Positions 26,201 to 39,247 of a stretch of 64,000 nucleotides of DNA are shown one piece after another. The stretch is taken from NCBI GenBank assembly GCA_963082875.1, contig OY720101.1, forward strand, positions 4,526,001-4,590,000. Direction: 5' to 3'. Source of the DNA: Corella eumyota (lineage: Eukaryota; Chordata; Ascidiacea; Phlebobranchia; Corellidae). The position numbers were made by a program, and so were the translations under genes. Positions within the stretch are counted from its first letter, which is position 1; every line of letters starts with the position of its first letter. Below the pieces are notes generated by a model. The model saw nothing but the letters and a program-made list of their open reading frames with translations, was not told the DNA's origin and did not search any database.

Positions 26201-29200
26201 TTTATATAATAATTTTTAAAAAAATAACATAATTTTTACTAAATAATTTTAGGTATCCTGTGAAAACGTGTTTTTTAGACAATAATTGCTTTTATAAAGT
26301 CTTAAAACATTTGAAATATGCTAATAAACACTTAAAATAAGACTGTATAATAAAAGTATATATATTAAACATTTTCTTACAATAAATATATATAAAGAGT
26401 CTTTTATAAGCATTGCTTCTTGGATTAACAAGTGGAACTAGAAGGTCGAAACGGTATATTCTTTATTTATGTTGTCACTGGTGTAGTTTTTAAGCTCAAT
26501 CTTAAGATAAAAAAATTTTAGTTAATATATTACATTTGAAATTAATAAAACTTTATACAAAATTTAAGACAAAAGTGCTATTAGGTGTACCTAGATAGAT
26601 CACGGACTTTAATTAGCTATGAAATGTTAGTTTATAATAAGAAACATGCTATAAGTTTAACTAAATTACATGCTTGTGTAAGTTATCACAAGTAGCAAAC
26701 GAAAAATTAGTTTTTATGTGAAATAATTTATTCAAATGCAAAATTTTTGAATAAAAGTTAGTTAAATGTTTAAACAAAAGAAAGTAAACATAATTTTTTG
26801 TACTATGTGACAAGGCAAACCTACTACTTTTATTAATCTTGTTTGCTTTAGTAGTCCTGTGTAATAATGTTGAATATTTAATTGTTGTTTTACCCAACTA
26901 TATTTAAATAACATTTTTCTACCCAAATTTAAGAAATAAAATCAAGATTTTTTTTTCTTTTAACTTACATGAGAATCATTGCCATGTAGATCGTCACCAT
27001 CTCCTTAAAAAGAGATAAGGTTATTACTTCGTATTTTACTTCCTTGTTTGAGTTGACATAAGATTGTATACCAGGAAACTATTGGCTTATTTTAAAACTT
27101 TATTGTTTGCATTGAAGCATGGATTTGGTGCATAAAATAACAATTAAGATTGTGTGGTGTGTGGGATGAATGCATTGTGTTTAAACTACCAATATTATTT
27201 TAAACTGATTTTTAAATGACTAAGCCTTCCTTTTACCTTTGTTGCGTTGTTGTAAAATAAAATATTATTTTCGGTGTGCATTTAAGTATAAAAATTGCAT
27301 TAATGGTGAACTATCTTTTTATATAGTTACCTGGTGGCTTTGGTTTTTTGTTTGACTTGTTAACCTCTGCATAGGCTTCATCAGGTGCTTAATTACATAT
27401 TAAATGATTAATCATTGAAAAAGATTTTTTTGATGTTGATAAATGAATTTTTTACATATTATTACATTGCTAATTTACTTAAGCTATATATAATATAAAG
27501 TGTATAAATTTAAATAAAGGCAGATGCATCATGTTTGGAAAATTTTACCAAATTAATTTTATAAAAATTAAAAAATTAAATTTCAAAGATTTAAAATACC
27601 ATAAACCTTCTTTAAATACACATTTACAGAAATTTAAATACCTGGTGCTGGATTTTTCTTTCCTTTCTTCTTTTTGCTAAAGTTGACCTCAGCATAAGCC
27701 TCACTTACTCCTGCAGAAGTGGAGGGAGCATAAAGAGGATTTACCTTCTCCTCTTTCTCATTTTTGCCTGGAATATATTTAGGACATTGCAATAAATTAT
27801 TGTTTTGCAAGTAAATGTTTACTTATATTTTCTTAGTCCCAATCATGTATTATATAACTATTTGCTAATATATACAAATTTTATTATAATTGCAGTTCAT
27901 TTTTGTTTTTTTTCTTCATTTTTTATTTGTATTTGTTGAAAACAAAAACCTTTTTTCTTCTTAGGTTTGTTGACTTCAGCATAAGCATCCTCAATAAAGT
28001 CAGAATCACCGGGTTGGTAAAGTGGGTTTACCTTTTCCTCCTTTTCCCCTTTACAAATAAATAGAACAATTAGAAGGCTTTAAAAACATTTTTGATCAAA
28101 AATAAATTTAAAAGATTATCAATAAAGTTCACCCTTTTTCTTTTTGTTTTTAGGTTTATCAACAACAGCATAGGCCTCTTCTATTTCATTTCCACCAGAA
28201 GGTCCATACAATGGATTATTTCGCTCTTCTTTTTCACTGTTGTCTACAGAAAAAGTTTGAATTAAAAAAATATTTTTTTTAAATGAAAAGTGTTTTTACC
28301 TTTCTTTTTCTTTTTTTCTTTTGGTTTGTCCACAACAGCATAAGCTTCCTCTGCTCCAATTCGCGAGGTCCCATATAAGGGGTTGTCCCTTTCAACCTTT
28401 TCATCTTTAACTGAAATATTAAAAATCATAAATAAATTCTAAAATTTAAATTTATTATTTCAATTTTCTAAAATAAATATTTTAAATAGTAACTGCAACA
28501 AAAACCATAAGAAAAAGTGAAGTTTTACAATTTGTCTAATTAAGAGCTATTGAAAGCAATTTTTGTTCTAAACTATTTTTTATCACCTTTCTTTATCTTT
28601 TTAGGTTTATTGACAGCAGCATAGACGTCTGCACCATTTCCACCTGAAGAGATATACAATGAGCTATCTCTTTCTTTTACATTTATAAAACTTTCTGTCA
28701 ATAATGTTTTTTAGCCTACTAATTTGTAAAAAGCAATTGTGTTTTCACATTGCTAAAGTTTACATCTGGTTTCTATAACCTCGGACACAAATTTTTCACT
28801 TCTTTCTTTAGTAAAAGAGGATTGTGTCAATAAACGAGCAGAAAAAAAGGTATTTCTACAAAACTTTTGACTGAATTTTCATATAACAATATAATTACAA
28901 CTATAACTTATAATATCCTAAACTAGCAAAGGCAACTTAAGTCTTGGTCAGAATAACTGATGTTACTCTATGTTTATGTAGTAAAGTCGACCTTCCCACA
29001 TCAAGAATAAATAGGTATAAAAAAGTGAACATACCACTATGCATATTTTAAATTGGGGTGATGGTGTTAATACTTTCTGTTACAAAAAAATATTAAAATC
29101 TAAAAATGAATTTTGAGATTACTTTTAAAAATTTGTAAAAAAACTTTATAAAAACTTACCATTTTTCTTTTTGTTAGTTTTTCTTCTTCGGCACCAAAGA

Positions 29201-32200
29201 AATAGCAAAACCCCAACCAACAATAAAACAACAGCAACAACTACAATAATAATTATGATTGTTGTGTCCAAGCCATTTAAACTACCAGGACCAATGGGGT
29301 CAATTGGTGTTGAATCAATTACATTTACATTAAATTCAACAGAAAGTGGTTGAGTAGGAAATGTAGGGGATTGAATAGTTAATGTATAACTACCATTGTC
29401 AGCTTGTGATACCTAAATAAAAAAAGATCAATATTACATTAACACTGGGTTTAAAATAGAAATTTATCAATTTCGTTAAACTAAGTGTTAATAAAAAAAT
29501 CTTAGTTTGCATAATATATAATTTAATAAAAAAATTTTTTACATGAAATAACTACATAAATTAACACATGATTTACCTTATTTCTTGTAAAAGTATAAGT
29601 CTGTGAGTCACTTATATTGGTGACTGGTTTCATATTATCATTCGCAACATTACTTTCTGCCAAAAAAAAATCTAATTTTAATCCCTCATAAACTGATGTT
29701 TTAAAACCATAAAAATAATAACAAACCATTTAAAGTAAGATTTGAAATAGTAGAAAGTGGATTGGAAATAAATGGAAGTGTGCAAGTTCCAGTTTGATTG
29801 ACAACCCAAGGTAATGAACATTCAACTTCTGTGGAGGAAGATGTTTGTCTGGGTGAATCTATTTTACAAAAAAAGGTTGATAAAATTTAAAATTTACTAT
29901 TTATGAAAAAATTAAATAAAATCCAGTAAAAAAAAATAGTAAAAAATTTTTTTTTTTTCGAAATTAGTACACTATAATAAACCACATAGTTTTAAAAAAC
30001 TATATTTTTTTTAATAATTGTTTGCAGTATTAAAAACAATGATAAAACAATAGACAAAAATTGTATCTACAAATTTATTTTTTAATTAAATTGCAATGGC
30101 ATATTCCAGCTTATTCAAGTAATCAAGATTACATGTAAAAGGTGTTACGCATGAATATTGTGGGCTAGGATTTCTATTAATTGAAATCCCAACAAGTTAT
30201 TAACAGATTTCGATCTGATTTGATTAAATATCTACTTTCTAATTTTTTTACAAACTCTGATGTTTTAATAATATTGGTTTGTAAACTGTGTAATTGTAGT
30301 ATGAATATTTTATACAAATAGACCCAAAATAGGTCTAATGGCAACCTGTTAAACCAATACAAAAATATAAAGTAAAAGTTAACATAAAAATGAATTATAC
30401 CAGTTAAACAACCTTATTTTAACATCTTTTTATTAACATAAGACATTGTTAAGTCATATTTTCTTTTATTTTTTGACTTTGCTACTAACTAAAATTGTAG
30501 ATCTAAAAAGATGCCTTTACTAATTTTACTTTTTTTTGACTTAACATGAAATATTATAAAATAAAAATCTGTAAATAATTGAATTTTACCTAAATTTACT
30601 AGGTACTTTGTTGAATAATGTTACAGCTCAACAAAAATTAATTTTAAAAATTGTTTATACATAAACTGTAAACATTTAAAACAACAAACAAGCATATCAG
30701 AAAACAAATATGAGTTGTTATATGAATATATACGCTAAGCAATACAAGATAAAAAAAATTTATTGGTATTTTAATGTTAGAAATAAATTTGTTTATTACC
30801 TAGGCCTACTCACATTGTACATTCAGTGTAGAAATATTTGATCTTCCAGTTTGACTAAATTCTGGTAGTTGAGTAAATAAAGAATTTGCTTGACAATATA
30901 CTTGCTTACCATTGTCAGATGCTGTTAAATTTGCTGTTGTGAAAGTTGAACCCTAAATATTTATAACAAAAAATATTTGTTAAATGTTTGATTTTTAGAA
31001 TCCAAAAATGCTAAAAAACTGGTATAAATTAAAAAGTTAAAAGCAAAAGATTTATTATTTGGCAGACAAAATTAATAAAAATTAAGATCTTTATTCTGAA
31101 AAGTGAACAAAAATTAATAAGTATTAACCACATCTTGTTGATTTGGAGTTTCTCCAATATAAAAAGTAGATGAAGTTGCATTAGGAATTACTTGATCATA
31201 ATCACAAATTAAATTTAATCTATTTCCTTCAATCACTGTTTGAACTTCATTTAATGATACAGTTGGTGCTGTGATATACATTTTTCTTACCAGAAATTTT
31301 ATTTAATAAACTAAATTAATTTATTATTCAAATAAATAAATTAAGAAAACATTCAATCTGATAGGTAAAATTTCTAATAATATGATTAATTTTAAGCTAA
31401 AGTAATAATATGATTAATTTTAAGCCAAATTAAATCTATACCCATTAAGTAGAAATTAAGTCAATAAGTTCTCGAGAAATAAGGTGATTTCAAAACAAAA
31501 TTTACATTCCCAATAACCAGTTTAATATATTACCTGTCCAGCATTGTAAATTATTTTGTCCACTCCACATTGCATTTGCCAAACAAGTAGTTGTATTAGT
31601 TAAAAGTTGAATTTTATTTGAATAATATAACTCTCCATTCTTAGAACAACTAAATGTTCCAACTGAGTTGTAGGTTTTGTTTGTTGCAATAATTTCAACA
31701 TTGTATGGAAATGTGGAACTACAATCTAAAACAATAAATCAAGTGTGATTTTATTTCTAAATAAGTTTATGTTAAAATATATTAATATACTCAAGTTAAA
31801 TTATAAGTTAATCTAAACAGTTACTGATAGAAACGGACAATATAAAAAAAAAATTAGCAAAACTTAAAAAATGTGGTTCTTCACTTTATTTTAATACATT
31901 TATATTATTTTAATAATCTTCTATGTTACACAAATTTTATTATTGGTAGTTTTATTACAAAAAATTGCCTAGTAAATGTTAAATAATAAAGGTTCTACAA
32001 TTGTGCTAGTAATGATTCTAACTCAAGAAAATCACACAAAACAGCTACAAATATATATAATAAACTTTTATAAAATAACTAACCTTGAACAATAATCACC
32101 CAAACTTGAGTTAAAACAGGTCTAGCACTACTATCAGCACATTCCAAAGTAACATTAGATGAACTGTTAAGAGGTTGTAAAAAAGTGAGGTTAGATAAAA

Positions 32201-32563
32201 TATTTTTATCTTCTATTACACAGGAGATTGAATCAGAGTTCGAGCATCCCATAAAAACAGCATTATAAAACTCTGTTTGACTTTCAGATTCAATCCAAAC
32301 CCATGTACAAGTACTAATATCAGCTGGTTGTGGTACTGTAGCAGTTACAATTAAACCTGTGTAACCTGTTGCCCAAACATCTCCATTTCGTGAAAGTGGA
32401 ATCGTTGATAGTTGAGCATTAACAACTACAAATATTAATTTTAAAAGTCAAAATAAAAAAATATTATGAACCCTCAGACCTTTAAACTATCTTATAAAAA
32501 ATTAAAATACTTACCAAATGGATATAATGCCAGAAAAATAAATATAATAAAATTTAAATGCAT
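23211..32563 (-). CDS. Gene B: type I Ig/sushi receptor with tandem NPLY/YAxV tail
   Basis: Exons 32515-32563 (signal peptide MHLNFIIFIFLALYPF), 32084-32425 (four-Cys Ig-like), 31534-31725 (sushi: FSC, TCLANAMWSG, LQCW), 31129-31268 plus 30814-30952 (Ig, SDNGKQVYCQA), 29727-29858, 29577-29656 and 29160-29412 (second Ig-like domain ending ADNGSYTLTI, TM helix, CRRRKTNKKK stop-transfer). Tail exons are 28587-28694, 28300-28410, 28133-28243, 27950-28048, 27642-27767, 27331-27387. The last exon is probably 23211-23293 (TEASYHRNV, stop), in phase with the 27331 exon across a 3.9-kb intron; total 673 aa, all open. A further exon at 26969-27003 (GDGDDLHGNDSH) has good splice sites but leaves phase 0, which does not fit that last exon, so the 3' end is uncertain. 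Paralogue of A and C; no plus-strand partner is seen. Confidence 0.75.
24617..24716. mobile_element. Small MITE-like element with 5-bp TTTAA duplication
   Basis: About 100 bp starting GGCCTGTTCATACG and ending CATGTAAACGGGCC, imperfect terminal inverted repeats with 10 of 14 positions matching. TTTAA is found immediately on both sides, consistent with a target-site duplication. No coding capacity. It lies in the long last intron proposed for gene B. Confidence 0.55.
24829..24926. repeat. Short minisatellite TTGTTATTTTTATGGAATAT
   Basis: Four to five degenerate copies of a roughly 20-bp unit built on TTGTTATTTTTATGGAATAT. Located in the proposed last intron of gene B; no function seen. Confidence 0.65.
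27331..28694 (-). other. Tandem exon array encoding dual-tyrosine tail modules
   Basis: Six consecutive tail exons of gene B, all phase 1 to phase 1. Five encode the same plan: acidic/basic lead, first tyrosine (NPLY in four, SSLY in the first), a variable linker, then AYAxV or VYAAV, then a Lys-rich end. Examples are NPLYGPSGGNEIEEAYAVV and EKVNPLYQPGDSDF followed by EDAYAEV. The sixth (27331-27387) holds only the second half (DEAYAEV). NPxY is a known PTB-domain and endocytic signal; acidic-YxxV resembles SH2-binding ITIM/ITSM-like tyrosines. Divergence between modules and kept motifs point to selection after exon duplication. Confidence 0.8.
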
Positions 32564-33056
32564 ATTTTGAAAAAAAATAACCAGCTACCAGAAATAAGAA
32601 ATCGCTACCCGCATTATTTTCTCAATGATTTATAATAAACAGGGTTTACTGTATATCATTGTCTTTCCCTCATAGTAAGTGTTGTACCCGATGTATGGCA
32701 CATGTGTCACAAAAATTTGTTGTTCTATTTTAAAAATTTATTGTAAATTAAAATAATAACATTTAGCACAAATCAGTTTAATATTTAAATAATTTAACAA
32801 TGCATTAAAGTAGGAATGCACTTACATATTAATAAGGTTTTTTTTCGCTTGATAGAGTTGTTTGTAAAGTTCAATAATTCTCTGTTGCGGAATATAATTT
32901 ACGATCGTAAATACTTGCTTTAGTTAAGCAATTTTATTTTAGTTTCAGGTTTATATGAATGCACATACATTGTTATATATTGAGCACTATTAAATCACTG
33001 TTTAAATGTCGATAATTAGTGTGTTGGTAATATGTTAACTTTTCTTCCTCGGGAAT
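32564..33056. other. Upstream region of gene B
   Basis: About 490 bases between the gene B start codon and the right duplication arm. AT-rich with no exon. It should hold the gene B promoter. Unlike A and C, no divergent plus-strand partner follows. Confidence 0.45.
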
Positions 33057-34421
33057 GAAATAAAATTTTAAAAACAAAAAAACATCATATCCTTTTTTTA
33101 AACCTTTGCAAAATATTGGTACTATTTACCTGAAAAAACATGAGAAATAATATGCTAAGGCAGGTAAAATTAATCGCTTTGGGGTCCATGACATGCATAC
33201 TGCAAAAATTTATGCACTGAACTAAATTCCCTTTTTGTTAGAATTTGTTTATATTCTTATTATTTTGTAAAATGATCGAAAAGGGTATAACGGTTTCACA
33301 AAAACTTGTCTAACGTAAAATTAAAACAAATATTTTTACTTTGGTTAAGTTTAATATTATTCAAAATGTAATGTCGTGATGAATAGTTTTAATGAAGTTG
33401 ACACTAATATATTGAATTTGCTAAGTTTTGATCGGGTTTATTTAAAATATCTGAGTAGTCTGAGTAGCATATAAAAAGTATATCTGAGTAGCATATAAAA
33501 CGTCTTGGATTCACCTTTTTTTATAAAGTCTAAGGATTTATAATATATGTGCTACACAAACAAATGAACTTGCCAAAACTAAATCTTTACAATTTTTTTA
33601 AATAAATAAACTTGTTTTGATTTATTGTACGCAAGTTTCGTGCGCCGGTCGCCGTTGCAACCATTTTTCATTTATTTGCGACTCAAATTGTTTTTTTTTA
33701 GATTGCATTTTTATTTCAATCTAAAAACACCTAACCAAAAATATTTCTAATAATATTTTGAACAGTTTATTGCACAAATGAATCTAAGCACCAGGAGTTT
33801 AGTTGTTTTCCATTATTCTTTAATTAATAACTGACATATCAAACACATTTTTGTTTCATAAAAAGAAAACCTTGCCTTGTTTTAGTTTAACAAATTTTTG
33901 TTGGGGCGGATGAATCAAACGCGTCCTTAATGTAACTTTAAATTCTGCACTAATAACTTCCGTAATCCAGAATGTGGTTTGCCTGGCTTAGCATTTAAGT
34001 TTTGTCAGCTTAGTAATGAAAAAATCTAGCAAGTACAGCAGAGTCGCCTTGAAGGAAAAATATAACCTTAAGTTTGGCTACAAGACGATAGTCTTAGATT
34101 TCACACCTTTTTAAATTGAAATAAAATAATTCGCAAGCCATAACAGGTAATCTGTCCTGCATCAGAGTAGTTTAGTTTATTTTATGCATGGTATAAAAAT
34201 AAAATATACTTAAAAAAATGACAAAAATACAGTGATTTTATTCAAAGAATAAAATATTACAGTCATATATTATTGCAAATACTTTACAATTACAGTACAA
34301 CATAATTGCAGAAGTAAAGTTGCAATAAATAAAAAATTTGAACAAACACAAAAAACTTGAATTTACAATTAAAATTTTTAATGACTAATTAGTTAATTGT
34401 AATACTCCATTAGCCTAAATG
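33057..34421. other. 3' flank of gene C
   Basis: Counterpart of 2281-3836. AT-rich with no gene. TTTATT near 34239 reads AATAAA on the minus strand and could be the poly(A) signal of gene C. A short GC-rich word (CGTGCGCCGGTCGCCG near 33639) is unique to this arm. Confidence 0.5.
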
Positions 34422-37400
34422 TTAAAGATTCTCTTGGCAATATACAGCTACATTTTCATATTTTTCTTTTTGTCTAACATTTGCATATTCGCCCTTTAAC
34501 AAATTAGCACATTTAATCTCTTACTAAATTTAGGGCAATAACAGATGTATTTAAATAATTGTTAGAATGCATAATGTTTATAAAACCTTACATCTTCTTG
34601 AATTCTTTGAGATGTAGGAGAAAGGGATAAGCCTTAAAAAATGTATGGGTTTATTATTGAATTAAAACAATAATTGTATTACAAGTTACTGGCTTATTGT
34701 TACCTGGGTGAGAAGTTGTTGTAGAAACTTTTTGCTAAAACAATGAAATCATATTATAACTTTAACAAAAAAAAAATTAATTGTTAATAAACCTGAACCA
34801 AATCTTGTTACTACTTAAATAGAATTAATTTAAAAAGTAAAAATAAAGCTAATATAAACATAACTTACCTTTGAAGATTGATTAAAATTAATATATGCTC
34901 CATTTTCACCTAACGTAAAGTTGTTTAGTTTTAAAAAAAATCAAAAATGTTAAAATAACCATTTTAAACAAAACTGTCAGAGAAACATCGTGTAGCAATG
35001 TCAGTTTTGTTTAAAATGGTTATATAAAGGCAATTTTCATTACAAACATAGTGTTTTAGTATTAAGATAAAGGTTTATGAATAAACTTTTAAAAAAATTA
35101 AAAATTATAACCAAAACCTTGCTGAAATTGTTGCTTAGGGCATTTTCTTTGTGTTGTAATATTATTTTTTTTGTTGTTAAAATGAACATACATCCATGAT
35201 GAAATAAGTAAAACAGTAACTATGGCAAGCCCACAACATAATCCAATAATGACTGATTGATTCGTATTTTTATTATCCGCATCTTGATAACTTACTTCAA
35301 CATTAAACTTAATTACAAGTATTTCTCTAGGAAAATTGGACAATATAATGTGGGCTTCATATTCCCCTTGATCTTCAAAAGAAACCTTAAGTAAATAGTA
35401 TGGGAGAAAAAAATTAAAACAATGTTAAATAGGTGTTTGATCATTCACAGGTTTTAAAAATAAAAGAAACCTTTTCTTGAAACAGCAGTGCTATCTGTTG
35501 CATTTCTTGATTTTCGGAATTTAAAAAATATGTGTTCAAAGAGCTCGATTTACCTTCACAGTAATAATATCTAAACTGATTTTTAGTTAATGAAATAAGT
35601 TAACAAACTTACTATTTTTGGTAAGACCAATAGAATCAGCTAGTGGATTAGAAGAGAAAGTCGCATGACAGCTACCAGTTTGATTAACTATCCAAAAACA
35701 ATTTATTTTTTTTATCTCAGATTGAGGAGCATCTTTAAAAATAAAAAATGCAAGTAAAATAGGAAAAACATACCCTCTTGAATTCTGCACGAAAAACAGT
35801 GAAAAATTTAAGATTTTATGTTAATTTTATTGAACTATTTAAACCTACATTGTACATTTAATATTTGAATATTTGATCTTCCAGTTTGACTAAATTCTGG
35901 TAGTTGAGTAAATGGAGAATTTGCTTGACAATATACTTGCATACCATTGTCAGATGCTGTTAAACTTGCTGTTGTAAAAGTTAAACCCTAAAAGTATAAA
36001 ATAAATATTTTTGTTTAATATTCTATTTTTTAACCAAAAATGTTAGTAAAAAAAACTTTTATTAAATGCTAAAAAATATAAAATTAAAAGCATAATATTA
36101 TTATTTTAGCTGTTTAAATAAATATATATCACGAACATCATTGTAAAAAGTAAACAAAAATAATGTTTACCCTATCTTGTTTATTTGAGGTATTTCCAAT
36201 ATAAAAAGTAGATGAAGTTGCACTAGGAATAACTTGATCATAATCACAAGTTAAATTCAATCTATTTCCTTCAATCACTGTTTAAACTCCACTTAGTGTT
36301 ACTATTGGGGCTGTTATGTACAAATTTTATCAGATATACAATTAAGTAAACTAAATTAATTTATTTTTTAAATAAATAATTAATTATAAACAACATTTAA
36401 CCACAAACTTTATATTTTTAATCCTTTAACAAATTTGATTTTTTGCGGTTTAACACAAATTTTATATTTTTAATTTCTCAGTGTGTGATATTAGCTCTTT
36501 TGTATATTCTTTGTTCTTTTGTAATATTTGAGAACTTATGAGGCATAAATGGAAATTTTTAGTTTGTTCTGGTTAAAGTTAATATGACCTTATTTTTGCC
36601 TTTTATGCAAAATTGTCATGCTGCTTTTTGCTATTGTAAGTTTATTATGATTACATTTTTTTTGACTTAGCATTATGTTCTTTGTGGTAAGTTGAGGTTT
36701 TAACTATTAGGTTGGATTTACTATTACGAATAATGTTAATATCTGTTTTTGATATTTTGTTTAATTTGGTATTTATTCATGTTCATTTTTACCTAATAAA
36801 CAAAATATGAGCGATAAGGTTTTTCTGGTAGTAACTAGATTTATTAAATTAACAAAAAATCCCACATGTTACTTTAACGTGACAACCTGTTTTTTTGTAT
36901 AAATTTTTACTAAAATGATTGTGAATATTTTTTTGTTTTTGTAAGCCAAGCTTTAAAAACATGCATTCAACATTGGTGGCGGTTAAATTTATAAGCCAAA
37001 ATAAATAACCATTTAGTAGAAACTTGGTCACTAACAAATGTTTAGCAAAAACGAGACAAAATCTATATTTAATAACATTGTGTAAAATAATACCTGTCCA
37101 GCATTGTAAATTATTTTGTCCACTCCACTTTGCATTTGCCAAACAAGTAGTTGTATCAGATGTAAGTTGACTTTCATTCGAATAAAATAACTCTCCATTG
37201 TTAGAACAACTAAATGTTCCAACTGAGTTGTAAGTTCTAGATGTTGTAAAAACTTCAACATTGTATGGATATGTGGAATTACATTCTAGAACAATAAATC
37301 AAGTTTTCTGTTTTTTTATTTCTGAATAAGTCTATGTTAAAATATTTGATAATAAACATTTTAAATAATGGGTATGTAAACAATTATTGGTATGAAAAAA

Positions 37401-38386
37401 ATAAAATAAGTTTGTTGTAAAAAATTTAAAGTTTTGTACTTTATTCTAATACATTTCTTTTATTTAATAATTTGCTACAGAACACAAATTTATATTACTG
37501 GTAGTTTAGTTACCAAAGTAGCTTAGCAAAAATAAAAAGATTTTACAATTGCCCTAGTGGTAATCCTATATATAACCGCATAATTGCTAATTCTCATAAA
37601 AATAAAAACTCTCATAAAATAACCAACCTTGAACAACAATCACCCAAACCAGAGTTAAAACAGGAAAAGCACTCTCATTAAAACATATTTGAGTAACATT
37701 AGATGAACTGGTAAGAGGTTGTAAAAAAGTGAGGTTAGAATAAATATTTCCATCTTTTATTGCACAGAAGATTGAATCAGTGTTAGAGCATTCCATAAAA
37801 ACAGCACTATAAAATTCTGTTTGACTTTCAGACTCAATCCAAGCCCATGTACAAGAACTTGTATCACCTGATTGTGGTATTGTAGCAGTTACAATTAAAC
37901 CTGTGTAACCTGTTGCCCAAACATCTCCACTTCGAGAAGGTGGAATTGTTGCTAACTGGCCACTTGACAATGAAACAACTGAAAAATAGGTAAATGATTA
38001 TCCATAGTATAAAGAAATAAAATAAATATTGGTGGCGCCTACAATTTTTAACATACTTAAAAAAACCTTAAAAACTTTTACCCAAAAGTAAATTCAAGAT
38101 ATAAATTTTGACATATTTGATCCATGAGAAAACCTAAACACAATAATGGTTCTGTATTACATGGAGTTTTGAAAGATCTTTTTGAGTAAATTTAATTAAA
38201 AAAAAAACTGTAAGCAAAATATATATATATAATAATTGTGTCATGGCTTAATAGTCTATACTAAAATCGAACAAACAGTTTGGTCTTAAACATTTTTAGC
38301 TTAGTGTATCCTATAAATTGCCAATTGGAACAATCTATACAAACTTAACAGACAACATTCTAACTTACTTTGTTTGGCAACGGCAT
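34422..38386 (-). pseudogene. Gene C: copy of gene A with a stop in the first Ig exon
   Basis: Exons 38369-38386, 38082-38133, 37628-37978, 37094-37285, 36171-36310, 35849-35987, 35613-35732, 35471-35553, 35118-35385, 34869-34909, 34704-34734, 34592-34632, 34422-34493, each the same length as in gene A. Signal peptide, four-Cys domain, sushi, Ig, TM and tail are all recognisable. The 36171-36310 exon has TAA at 36282-36284 where gene A has GAA, so the full-length form is cut short. That exon plus the next (140 + 139 nt) can be skipped together in frame, giving an Ig-less receptor. All other exons are open. The tail is better kept than in A: GENGAYINF, then GEYANVRQKEKYENV, then AVYCQENL. The donor after the TM exon is the weak GTTTTG. 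It may be a pseudogene, a splice-rescued gene or a null allele. Confidence 0.7.
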
Positions 38387-39215
38387 TGTGGTCTCAGGTA
38401 ATATAAAATATCAAACCCTTTGTTACTTTGTGATTATTACTGAAGATTGCAAAGCTATCTACACAGTTAGTATTTGGTTGTAAACATAAACTTAATGCTT
38501 GCAGAAAATTTTTTTAACAAATAATGTGCAAAAATGCTGCTATTAAGTAACTGTGTTAACACTTTAATATATATCTAAAACTTAAATAAAAATAAAGTTA
38601 GCGCCAATACAGAATGTGAGTTGTCGATTGGTGGAAAAAAAAAAATCTTAATAAGTGCCTTAACTCAAAGAAATATTTCAAGCAAAAATCTATATATTTT
38701 TTAAATTAATAGTGATAAAAAATTTGTTGACATTTAATTCTCATGTTAACTTTTAAAATTTGAATGTAAAAACTTGTTTAAAATTAAGCACAAAATATTT
38801 AAAATTAAGCACTTCTAGAAGGGATTGTGGGGGCATAGGGTTTATTTTTTAATTATGTTAAAATTTTTTTATGTTGCATAAAAATATCAATGCTATTAGA
38901 TTGGTCAAGTAATTGACATGTAAGTGTTTGTAAGCTAATATTAATCGTTTTTGAACGGTAGACTTGCAAAATTAACAACTTTCAGATATTTTTTTTCAGA
39001 TATTTTATTACAATTTTTTAAATACAGCCTACCTAATTAAAAATACTTTAAAAGTAATAAATGTCTTATATAATATGGCTAAATTTTGCTTTTTATGCAA
39101 AGTTTGTTTTCTGCAAAAAAAATATAAAAGAAAACGATAGACCGCTTAGAAATGACAAAATAAGGATATTTTTCTATATCCGCCAAAATATGAACTTACC
39201 ACGACAACGTCGTGG

Positions 39216-39247
39216 GTCACGTGACTCGCAAGTGTGGGGATTTTCCC
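39216..39247. promoter_or_regulatory. E-box and kappaB-like site, second copy
   Basis: GTCACGTGAC at 39216-39225 and GGGGATTTTCCC at 39236-39247 match the pair at 8432-8463 in sequence and spacing, while bases between them differ (CTCGCA versus CTCGCG). Confidence 0.4.

Noticed and set aside
28133-28694. Classical ITAM reading of the gene B tail modules
   Set aside because: Spacing is right, but the first tyrosine lacks Leu or Ile at +3 (YGPS, YQPG, YAPS), so NPxY plus YxxV describes it better.
29171-29353. 60-codon plus-strand frame
   Set aside because: It is the antisense of the gene B transmembrane exon.
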